Origin: Isochrysis galbana
Taxonomy: Eukaryota > Haptophyta > Isochrysidales > Isochrysidaceae
Assembly (NCBI GenBank): GCA_018136815.1
Contig: CM030939.1
Span: forward strand, 2,969,419-3,033,418
Direction: 5' to 3'
Length of the DNA: 64,000 nt
Shown: piece by piece, positions 20,005-29,100 of the stretch
How the letters are laid out: each line of letters opens with the position of its first letter
How positions within the stretch are numbered: the stretch's first letter is position 1
Notes under the pieces: generated by a model
Database searches by the model: none
Seen by the model: the letters and a program-made list of their open reading frames with translations, nothing else
What the model was told of the DNA's origin: nothing
Program-made: the position numbers and the translations under genes

Positions 20005-21010
20005 TAACAATTTTTTATGGGTCGCGGCGCGGCAAAGGAACGGGACTAGCGCTCACTCAAGACAAGACTCCCTGCCGCGGCAAGCGGCAAGCGCAAGCAC
20101 ACTTCCCCCTTAAGCACTCGCGGCGAATGGAACCACTACCCACTACAAGTAGCACGTAGCATACTCTCTACACCCCCATTCCCCGGCCCTTCTCCCCCCG
20201 CCATCAGGCGGCTCCCCCCGTACACTACTAGGGGGATTGGGGTGGAGGGCTTAGATATGGTCCGGTGGCCCGCGCCCCCCCCCGGTGATCTTCCCCCCCT
20301 TCCTCCTGTGTCTCCGAGTGGGCGGCCGACTCTGTCTCGTCTTATCCTGTAAACAGGCGCGAGACTTACCGAATTTCCGGTGGGCGGAGCTCTCGCTCGC
20401 GCCCACCCCCTTCTCCGCGCTCTCTCTCCCCTCTCCTGCGGCACGCGCGATGGCGCGCCTGCGGCAGGCCTCCAGCTGCCCTCTGGCGGCCCCTAGAGGC
20501 TCCTGGAGGCCAGCTCAGGGGGCAGAGGAGGCTTGGGGCTGGGCCCTGGCCTCCCCTGCCTCTCCCTCGCTGGCGCTCCTGAGCCTCTGGGGCCCCCACG
20601 CTGCACCTGTCTGCCTGTCGACCAGGGGGGAAGGGGGGGTTGGAGCAATGGGCTGGTCACGAGGGGCCAGGATGGGCGAATGGGGCGAGCCTGTGGGGAA
20701 GGAAGTGGGTCAGTAGGGCAGTGGCCTCCTGGCAAGCCATCAGGCGTGCCAGGAGGATGGGTGGTTCCTCCCCGATGGCAGGGGAGGAGTGGAGAGAGGT
20801 GGGGGCTCGTGCCCCCCCATGGGTCAACCAAGTATAAACTTAGTTCGGCACCCTTCCCCCTTATTTATGCCACCCAGCTCTTCACTAGCTTTCTAGCTTT
20901 CTACCTGCGCTAGCCGGAGCACCCCTCCCTAGCTCCACACTCAGACAGCCCCCCACGCCAGGATCCTGTCATTGTCTCGCAGGCAAGGGGGCCTAATGGG
21001 AGGGTGAGGA
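20005..21010 (+). repeat. repeat family E, split by an insertion
   Basis: The left piece (20005-20113, GGGTCGCGGCGCGGCAAAGG onward) and the right piece (20848-21010, TTATGCCACCCAGCTC...) are contiguous in the inverted copy at 48345-48100. The 734 bp between them is therefore a later insertion. The right piece ends with GGCAAGGGGGCCTAATGGGA, also found in the other copy. Confidence 0.8.
20114..20847 (+). mobile_element. family B retroposon-like insertion with target duplication
   Basis: The insert is flanked by 17-bp direct repeats, GCACACTTCCCCCTTAA at 20097-20113 and GCACCCTTCCCCCTTAT at 20848-20864 (2 mismatches). The second matches the uninterrupted family E copy at 48.2 kb. It starts CACTCGCGGCGAATGGAACC (also seen at 61195) and ends in the family B 3' signature: a GGGGGCTCGTGCCCCCC hairpin then AACCAAGTATAAACTTAGTT. 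There are no inverted termini and no protein frame. A variable-length duplication of this size points to target-primed (LINE-assisted) insertion of a SINE-like element. Confidence 0.75.
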
Positions 21011-21118
21011 GCAACTCCTCAGAGAGAAGCTTTGGGGAAGGAGATATCTGAGTGGGGGCGCTATACCCTTGCGCTAGGCATGGGCAGCGACGCCGCCTCA
21101 AGACATGTCCTCCCTCTT

Positions 21119-21500
21119 GTCTTGAGTCGAAATTTTTGGTGCTTGAAACAGAGGGCGAGGGCGAGGGGGTTTGTGCTTCTTGGGTTGGTTGTAGTTGGAA
21201 CAGGGAGTGGGAGAGGGAGTGAGGTGTTGAAAGAGGGCCCAGGGCAGGGCACTGAGTTATAGGTATTTGTGGCCCACAAGAGTGGGGTGAAAACGAGAAG
21301 TGTAACAACATGGGTCTTGAGTTGAAATTTTTGGTGCTTTGAACAGAGGGCGAGGGGGTTCGGGCTATTTGGGTTGGTTATAGTTTAAGGGGGAGTGGGA
21401 GAGGGAGTCTAGTGTTGAAAGAGGGCCCAAGGCAGGGCACTGAGTTGTAGGTACTTGTGACCCACAAGAGTGGGGTGAAGACGAGAAGTGTGTCAACATG
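21119..21500. repeat. 195-bp tandem duplication
   Basis: Two adjacent copies (21119-21313 and 21314-21500) share GTCTTGAGT...AAATTTTTGGTGC, the GGGAGTGGGAGAGGGAGT block, GAAAGAGGGCCCA and CCCACAAGAGTGGGGTGAA. They differ by scattered substitutions and small indels. No coding frame. Confidence 0.85.
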
Positions 21501-21649
21501 TTGGAAAACAGAGGCATTGGGTGCTCTCCGTAGGAGATTGGTGGTTGTGAAGTGCCCTCCCATGTTGGGTGCACTGATGGTAGAGGTTTCCACCATGGGG
21601 AGGGCAGCTGAGCTGCCCTCCCACATGAGGTGCTCTTGGGGTGGGAGGG

Positions 21650-21930
21650 TTTCCCACTATTGGAGGGGGTCTCAAAGACCCCCTGCATGCCTGCATGATA
21701 CGCAGAGCCAATCAATGGCCATGGTGGATGGTGGCAACCTGTTCGGTATCAGTGCTCGCCACCTCGCGCGCTCGCGCGGATGTGGTTTGGATGGGCTGGA
21801 TGGGCTTTGAGAGGGCTTTCTGACGAGCCGCCTCGGGCGGCGTGGGGCGTCCCAGGTGGGGCGCAGTGGCGAGGGTCGCCTGGGGCTCGGGAGCGGTCGC
21901 GGCACGCTCCATAGTTCAAACTATAACAAT
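21650..21930 (-). repeat. repeat family C, copy 2 (inverted)
   Basis: On the minus strand it matches 17750-18000: the CTATTGTTATAGTTTGAACT leader, ATGGAGCGTGCC start, CTCGCCACTGCGCCCCACCT, then GAACAGGTTGCCACCATCCA and GAGACCCCCTCC. It contains a 66-residue frame from 21912. Just beyond the leader lies CACCGATGAACTTAGTT (21939-21955), a block also found near 19985. Confidence 0.7.
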
Positions 21931-21959
21931 AGTTTTGTTACACCGATGAACTTAGTTGT

Positions 21960-22215
21960 AGGTACCACTGAATAAGAGGTCGGCGGTATTTTTATAAATA
22001 TAAATAACCGGGGGCCGGGGGGGAGGGAGGGAGGAGCTGCGAGCTGCCGCCTAGCCAGTGGGGGCTCCTCCCCCAAGGGGAGAGGTGGACAAGTGACAAG
22101 TCAAATCCTGACGGCGGTACCACTGAATAAAAGGTCAGTGGCATTTTTCATATTCGGGGGAGAGGGGGAAGGGGGTGGGGGGTGGAGCAACTGCCGCCTC
22201 GTGAGTGGGGGGTGA
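21960..22215. repeat. imperfect tandem duplication
   Basis: GGTACCACTGAATAA.AGGTC and the following ATTTTT plus G-rich block occur at 21960 and again at about 22117. No protein-like frame. Confidence 0.7.
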
Positions 22216-22586
22216 CGTTGCGATATTTGTACATCTATCCCTCAAGCATTTAGCACACTCGTTTATGCAAGCGCTGACTATTAAGCGGACCTGTTTGTAG
22301 TCTATGTTCGGTCATCTCACACGCCCATCATCCTTATCGTCGTCGAAACACGCCCAATTGTGCTTTGCCCATCCGCGCGGCTCAAGTTCAACAGTGGCAG
22401 TCTCTTCTGGATTGACATCCAGCCCGCGGTCGCTCGGCTCTACACACCCCGCTTCCTCAAGACAGACTTGCTGTGCACCGTCCACAATTTGCCTGGGCCA
22501 TTGGGCAAAGAGAGGTACTTGCACAGAAATTGCGTGCAGCTGAGGCCTATCCTGGGAGGGGCGGCCAGCACCTTGCGTTGCGAACT

Positions 22587-23741
22587 TCACCATGTCAATC
22601 TGTGCGGGCAACCCAAAGGCGCCTGAACAAAGGAGGGGCGAACTTGCATATGGGGGTATTGACGTTCGCATTTTGAAAAAAAAATGGGCTGGCTCTGCAA
22701 TGAGCGGTTGACGTGAACGCGCGTATCGACTGGGCTCGGGGCATGCCTCCAAACACGGCTCCATGCTGTGCCGATTATGTGGGTGGGTGAAACTGGCATG
22801 GGCGGCTCAGACATCTTAACTTTAGGGCAGGGTATTAGCAAAGGCATGGAGCACGTCCTCGTACGAATTGGGGCTGCCGGAACGCATACACGCCAAGCTC
22901 TGTGCAGGGTGGCATTACCTCCGAGCGCAGCGAGAATGTCATCGAAAACGGCGGAAACAGGGAAAGCGAGTCTCAAGAGCTGTTCAGCACCCCGTCGAGT
23001 TAGGCCCAGGGCATGGGCACAGAATGTCTTGCCAATGGAGGTGTGCACCACATTTTTCATGCTGCTGCTTAAGTCAGCCGCGTCGCCAGTCCCTCTCGGT
23101 GGCACACTAGCCTTATTATCAGCCCGACCGCCCACACAAGCAGCATGACCACCGAAGAGTGATCTCTGATCGTGCACACCGTCGCAGGGATCACAATGCC
23201 CTAGTTTGATGATGTCCCACGTGGACGAGTGTTCGAAGCGCCTCAAGAGTGTCGTGGCACTAGCCAGCGCGGGAGTCAAGCAGATGTCGTCCTCGACCAG
23301 CAGCATGCGAGAGCGGTTCGATTTGAGGAACGCGTGTAGTGCCGCGGCGACGCTGAGCGTGTAACACACATACTTGCACTTCCCAGCTGCCTCTGCACCT
23401 CTCGCGACGCGGCAGGGCTCAAATGTGGGGTGGAGGCAGCGTGGCGGTGCGGAATCAGCTCCTCGGATGTCACACGACTGCTGGGTCAGCCACCACGAAC
23501 CCTCGGCCGCCGCCGTTCCGCCGAAGAGCGAGGGAGACCAGCTGCCATAGGCATCGCAGTCGATGGCGTCGAAGAAGTGGACGGCGTGTGGGGGCAGCGC
23601 GAGGCTGCCATGGAGCAGGCGCGCCATGTGAGCGCGGCGGAGGCGCGCGCGGGGCAGAGAGAGTACACACACGTGCTCGAACGTCGAGAGCAGATGGTGG
23701 CCCAGCTGAGGCCACGAGAGATGAGAGAGAGACCCCGACAT
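22587..23741 (-). CDS. GT25-like glycosyltransferase
   Basis: A 384-residue frame on the minus strand; ATG chosen at 23741 (MSGSLSHLSWPQL) because the 61 residues upstream are Arg-rich and unlike a domain. The N-terminal region EHVCVLSLPRARLRRAHMA resembles the start of family 25 glycosyltransferases, which begins with a V.VISL.R...R motif. About 150 residues later comes HAFLKSNRSRMLLVEDDIC, matching the family's conserved acidic motif (EDD), which binds the sugar-nucleotide metal. The C-terminal part contains conserved-looking DIIKLGHCD and FCAHALGLTRRGAEQLL. The family includes LPS galactosyltransferases and collagen glucosyl/galactosyltransferases. I see no strong signal peptide. No intron is needed. 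A purine-rich tract lies upstream (23940-24090). Confidence 0.7.
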   Translation of the reverse strand: MSGSLSHLSWPQLGHHLLSTFEHVCVLSLPRARLRRAHMARLLHGSLALPPHAVHFFDAIDCDAYGSWSPSLFGGTAAAEGSWWLTQQSCDIRGADSAPPRCLHPTFEPCRVARGAEAAGKCKYVCYTLSVAAALHAFLKSNRSRMLLVEDDICLTPALASATTLLRRFEHSSTWDIIKLGHCDPCDGVHDQRSLFGGHAACVGGRADNKASVPPRGTGDAADLSSSMKNVVHTSIGKTFCAHALGLTRRGAEQLLRLAFPVSAVFDDILAALGGNATLHRAWRVCVPAAPIRTRTCSMPLLIPCPKVKMSEPPMPVSPTHIIGTAWSRVWRHAPSPVDTRVHVNRSLQSQPIFFSKCERQYPHMQVRPSFVQAPLGCPHRLTW

Positions 23742-23941
23742 TACGGCGAGCCGCAGAGCCGCGCCGTCTTCCCGCCTCTCGTCCGTCTCGCAGGGGAAGG
23801 GTGTCAGAGTTTTCTTGTGGTCCTGTTTAATAATAGTGCTGAGGGACCGGGCCTCATCGGCAACGGCACGAGCGCTACGGCGTCGCCCAAAGCGCGGTGT
23901 CCATGGATTCTGCACTCTCCACACTGCCAGCTGCTGCCGAG

Positions 23942-24090
23942 CGCGGGTGGTGAGAGGAGCGGAGTAGGGCGCGATAGGAGCGGGGAAGGGGAAGGGGTAG
24001 AGCGGAATAGGAAAAGGGAACGAGAAGAGCAGGGGACAGGGGAGAAGGAGAAGGAGAAGGAGAAGGAACTAGAACTAGAACTCGAGGCTG
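23942..24090. repeat. purine-rich tract
   Basis: GA/GGGAA-rich sequence (pyrimidine-rich on the coding strand of the GT25-like gene) about 200 bp upstream of that gene's start. No gene. Confidence 0.8.
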
Positions 24091-24173
24091 CGACCTCAGG
24101 TTTGGTGTTTGTGTTTGGTTGTTTTTTTGACAAATACCCCCACAGAGAGGGCATAATTTATACTTGCAATAAA

Positions 24174-24965
24174 CCATCTGAGCGGTAGTACCACTACTCC
24201 CACTAGCCCGGTACTATCACGAAACCCCAAACCCCTCAGCGCACCTACCAGCACGCCTTGAAGTGATGGCACAGACACAGAAAAAAAAAACCTTTTAAAA
24301 TTCTCGCCTCGCGCGTGGCCATGGGGTTAACTACTGTAGCCACGCCCATTTCCCTTCCTCTCCCTCACTTCCCGCCTTGCGGCGACTCCCCTCGTGCTCT
24401 ACTTAGGGGCCCAGGTTCCGGGGGGGGGCGGGGTCGGGCGGGGTGCACCGGCCCCCGGTGGTCTGTTCTCGCCTTCCTCCTGTGCCTCCGGGTGGCCCGT
24501 TGGAACTGTCTTGCGGACGCTGTTGTCTCGTCATTGGTGAGTTGTCTTTCGCTCGTCGCGCTGTCGTTTTTGCGTGTGTCTTGTTCTGGGGATAGGTGTG
24601 CTCCGACCTCAAGCGAGTTTCTCGGCGAGGCCGAGTGCTGTCGCCACGAGGCCGAGGTTGTCGCTCATTTGCAGTTTGCCCTTGGCGTCTTCTGTAAATA
24701 TTGGTGCGCAGAGCTCCGACGGTTTTTTGATCTTAGGTTTTCTGCCCCGGGCCGCCGTACGTGTGCGCTCTAGGCGATGGCACAGACACAGACATATACA
24801 CATATGCACATATGCATCCCTACAAATCTCCCCCCTCGCAATCCCCGGCTCCCATTATAACTCCCCACAAGTTACAATTAGGGAAAACCCAGTGGGGCGG
24901 ACCGACCTACGTCGGGCGACTCACCAGGGGGGGAAAACATCGGAGGGGGGGGGACCTCTCTACTC
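24174..24965 (+). repeat. dispersed repeat family A, copy 2 (interrupted)
   Basis: Left part 24174-24280 and right part 24776-24965 together align with the uninterrupted copies at 4062 and 62121 (CCATCTGAGCGGTAGTACCA, CTAGCCCGGTACTATCACGA, then CCCCGGCTCCCATTATAACT). The 495 bp between them is a later insertion listed separately. Confidence 0.85.
24281..24775 (-). mobile_element. 5'-truncated retroposon with T-rich 3' end (family F)
   Basis: The insert is flanked by a perfect 16-bp direct repeat GATGGCACAGACACAG (24265-24280 and 24776-24791). Read on the minus strand it opens inside a frame ending GKLQMSDNLGLVATALGLAE plus three residues and a stop (24609). A 3' region of about 330 bp follows, with a stem GCCACGC...GCGTGGC, finishing AAAAGGTTTTTTTTTT at 24281. 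The same 3' end occurs at 42000-42113 (+) and, as the last bases only, at 38946 and 61167. The truncated ORF and variable-length duplication fit a non-LTR retrotransposon copied from its 3' end; the T-tail instead of A-tail is unusual. Confidence 0.7.
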
Positions 24966-24984
24966 TCTAGGGCCAGGCGGAAAT

Positions 24985-25180
24985 ATTCCGAATATTTCCC
25001 GGGATATTTGGGCGGACATCGGCTCGCGGGATATTTCGGGATACTTCAGAATATTTCAGGATGTGAGCAGGATATTTGGGCTGCTCATGGAGGGCGAGTG
25101 TAAAAACAACCCCCCCTATACAACAAGAAACCCTTACTTCTGAGAGCGCGTGCCCCCCCCCCCCCCCCCCCCCCCCGCGC
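24985..25180. repeat. ATATTT-motif cluster and poly-C run
   Basis: About eight GGATATTT/GAATATTT motifs within 95 bp (24985-25080) resemble the cluster at 19180-19265. A pure C run of about 30 bp follows at 25146-25176. No gene is visible from 25080 to 25780 beyond short frames without features. Confidence 0.7.
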
Positions 25181-25789
25181 GAGCGATCGATGCCTGCTAG
25201 AGGTATGGCTCCGCCTTGCCCAGCCCTGCCCTCCCCAGTGCTCCACTAGCTTGCTTGGCATATGTGCGCAGCTTCGGCCTATCTCACACCGACCGCGAAG
25301 GCAGCCTCAACGCGGAGGCTCGTCAGCCACGGCCGTGGACGGCCGCGTTGGTGAGCTGGTCTTGCGGTTCTCGATGCCGAGTTCGAGTGAGGGCAAATCC
25401 TGAGAGGGGCGGGTCGGGATGGTCGGGCGCGGGGTCTGTGGTCTGTGGTAGCCAGGGTAGCCGCGTGCGCGCGCTGTGATGTGGGTGGGCTGCACGGGCA
25501 ATGATGCCAGAGGGTCAGACTGTCGGCAGCCCGACACGGCGCTGCATCGGGCGGGAATCAAATGTCAAATGTAGCTCAGATATCAAGGAACCGATCCCCC
25601 CGCGGGCGCGACCGCAAATTCTTTACGGGTAGAGCGTGGACGCGCGTGACGGAAGGGGGGGGAGGGGGGGCGAATCGCACCATTTCTTGTTCTTGGCGAA
25701 GATTTTCGTACGTAGCGTCAGGTAGCCCCCCCCCCGGAGTTTTATTATTGTGCATCGCGCGACGGTCAAAAAATGCAGCCCAACCCTTA

Positions 25790-25884
25790 CTAATAGTTGA
25801 AAAGCCCCTGCTTGACCGCCCGTATGGAGAGGGGGGGGGGCTCGTGCGCCCCATGGATGAACAAATTATAAGCTTAGTTGAACA
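25790..25884 (+). repeat. family B 3' end fragment
   Basis: A hairpin of the family B kind (GGGGGGGGCTCGTGCGCCCC), then ATGGATGAACAAATTATAAG and CTTAGTTG, match the last ~60 bp of the copies at 20.8, 50.2 and 56.4 kb. The rest of the element is not evident. Confidence 0.6.
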
Positions 25885-26159
25885 TACGCGTGTCTAGAAC
25901 TACTGGCTAGCACGTGTACACGGGCTTTTGTGTGCGGTTGTAGGGCTTTTGCTCTTATCGGCGTCACGGCCCCGGACACCACGTGTCGCCACAAACAACA
26001 TGTCTGTCTAGAGACGCAATCGTTGAAAGGGCGCTTGCATGGGGCAATGGTGCTCGTAATGGCGAAGGCAGATGAGCGCCCAGCCCTAGCCACAAGTATG
26101 CGAGCGTGTTGTGCGTGCAATCCGCGCTAATAGTATGGAACGAGCGATCACTAGCAGCT

Positions 26160-29100
26160 TCAAGGTACTTCGATGATCCCTTTACCGAGCTCGGACTCTC
26201 TCACCCAAATGACGCGGTCCTCCTCCAGGTCTAGGACGGAGGTGTCGCACTTCAGCACGGGAAGAGACGGCGGGGCGCCAGGCGACGCACCACGTGCCCA
26301 GAGCTGTAGCTCTCGTTGAATACCTTGACGGACCTGAAAGTTTTAGTCGCACACAAAGATAAGTTGCGTGATCATGGGGATGGCTTAGGCACCACGCGTG
26401 AGCCATGTGCGCTTGCCCTGTATCAAACCCATGGGCGGACAACGGTTGAAAGCAGGTTTTTTAGCGCGCTCCTATGCCGTCATTGGTAGCGTGCGTGCCC
26501 CGCTACATCCGCGCACCTGGGTGAGTTGGATATACAAAGCATTGGCCGCTGGCGCGTACGGCCGCAGATGCGCAAGCTCAGCTAATAAAGGCGCCTCGTC
26601 CTCGATGCCTACCCCTGAGACCGAGCCCGCCAAGAGCGTGCTTCCACCGACACTTAGCCTCCCTTGTTGCGCTTCGGCCGCCGCCTCCTCAGTGCAACCT
26701 GTGGTCGACGAGCGACCCGACGCAGACGACGCAGCAGAAGAGCGCGAGAGATCGAGCGAGAGCACAGATGGGTGCGTGGAATTTGTGCTCGATTGCGTAA
26801 ACCGGCTGTTCGTATCCGTCGTGCTTCTCGGGCGGCGGGCGGGAATTGGCATCCTCGCAAGGGTAGCGAGGCGCTCGGCGCACTGACGGTATTGGCGTTG
26901 GATGGTAGGATCGATAGGCGTGGGCTCCGGCTCGGAGGGCAGCCGCGGGACGGACCAACCGCATGGCTGTTCAAGACGGAAGACTAGCAAGTGGGTGAAG
27001 AAGGATCGGACCTAGAGCCACAATGAGGGGAGCAATATCACTGCCAACGAATGCGCATCATAGAGGCCGTCCCATCTAGGCAAGGCTCTTCTTACGCTGC
27101 TACTGGATTCGCGGCCAGCCATCATCGGGGATTCCGAGGAAACGAAGACAACGGGTGCGCACACCTCCGCGGACCAATGCAACTGCAGCCTGTGCAAGCA
27201 CCCGCGTAGGATGATTGTGCGCATCTTGTCCGCCTGGTGGTCGGGCAAAAGGTCGAAATGGCGATATAAAAACTCGCACGCTTTGAGTAGCACCTGTGCC
27301 GCATTTGATCGGGATTCACCTCAGCCTATCACCGCGACAGGGGCGTGCTCTGCAGCACGCACGCCGACGTCCGAATGGTTGGACGTGCTGTGGCTGCGTG
27401 CCTGGACATGCTCTGAATCGAAGAGCACAGCCATGCCCCGAAAAAAAAAGGCAAAGTCGAAGGTGGAGCGGAGTAGAGGCTGAGACAGCGGTGCTGCTTC
27501 GGCAGGACGCTCACGATCCTCTTGCAGCCTAAAAGCAATGCGAACCCCAAGGGATCAAAGCCGGTAATCGTATTTCATCAGCTTTGCGAAATGGCGCAAG
27601 CTTGTTGGCATCGGGGTGCCCGACGACCAACCATCTCACCGTCGGAGAAGCGCGCTCATCCATGTATTCATCAGATTGAGTGTCGTCGAGACAGCGCGAA
27701 CGTCATGCACTGAACATCGCGTGAATATTATCTTTACCATCACAGAATGAAGATGGGTGCAACGAAGGAGCTCGTTCGACAGCTGGACTAGGGGCTCGGA
27801 AAGCTGCTGTGGTGGCCTCGCGCTCATCTCGAGCAGAGTGCAGGTGAGGAGCGTGGTGAAGCCCGGGAGCCGAGGCCACGGGAAGAAGTGGGGAGGCATA
27901 CCCGGGCTCAGAGAGTCGCATACCACCTACGGCGAAGGGCGAGGGCGGAGAGGACGTTGAGACATCTCGTCGGGTCGAAGCAAGAGCGCGAGACCTTCGA
28001 CGAGGGCTGTGCCGGAGGAACGCTCGGCGTGCCAGAGAAACTCGCCTGCATCCACTCGTAGAAGAAGGTGCAAAAGAGGTGGCCTCTCCGGCGCATCCTA
28101 TCCCTCCAAGCAGGGCAGCGGAGGACTTCGGCGAGATGCGCCGCGGCTCCTCTCTGTGCTGCCGCCTGCGCCGCAAGCGCCGCTTGGGCTTGGTTGGGTA
28201 TTCTCGCCTTCGTTCTGGCACCAAAGGCCCATGGCGCGTCGCCGGTGGGAGTCGGAGCAGCATGTCGAGCAAGCACGACGTTGGCAGCGGCGGCGGCGGT
28301 GCGGTGGAGCGGCATCCAATCAAGAGGAGGATGGTGAGAGAAGCCTCGCTGGGCAAGTGCGCTCAATTCAGAGGAGCAGTCGAGTGAAAAGGCAATACCT
28401 CGGAATTCGGGGATGTGGGCCTCGAGGACATCCTCCGCCTACGAGCAAAAGGCGAAGATGGAATCGCTGGAGCGCCGAAGGCCGAGCACAATCGAGAAGT
28501 GCCCCACTTCGACGGACATGCCAGGGTTGGTAGCGAACAAGGTCGTGTTTTGAGACGGCCCACAACTGACGAAGTCTGCGACAGGGTTCCCGCACACCAG
28601 CGCCATACCTGTAGCGCGTCGATGAGGGCTCGGGCGAACGAGGGGAGTCTGAAAAATGAGAGCGCCATGAGTTGCGCACAAATGGATAAGAGGCCGGAAG
28701 AATGATCTGTGTGCTTCACCGCCGGCTGATCGACGGCAAGCAGTGTCCACGAGAGCGTGCGTTGGGAAAGCTCCAGCCACAGCAAAATCTGGTGCGTAGG
28801 GGTGGAATTTGACGACCCGTCATCTTGCATAGTTGTGGAAAGTTCGGCGCGACGCAGAAGGAGTCGAAGTAGGTCGTAAGCCTGTGGTGGGTTGCACTTG
28901 GTGAGCAGCACATGGAAGGCGTGGACACGATGGCGCCAGCAATAGCATGGTGTGATAACTCTTCTCGTTGAGCAGCTAGCTCGACCAGGGAAACGGCTGG
29001 CCCACCTGATTGCGCGCATCGAATCGCAGTGCGCCCTCCTCTAGCGAACGCAGGAGGAGCTCCCACAGATCCAGCATTGTCTCACGGCAAGCTGCAAGAT

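Noticed and set aside
20285-20913. Plus-strand frames of 126-143 residues with MARLRQASSCPL-type starts
   Set aside because: They lie inside the family B element and are not conserved in frame among its other copies.
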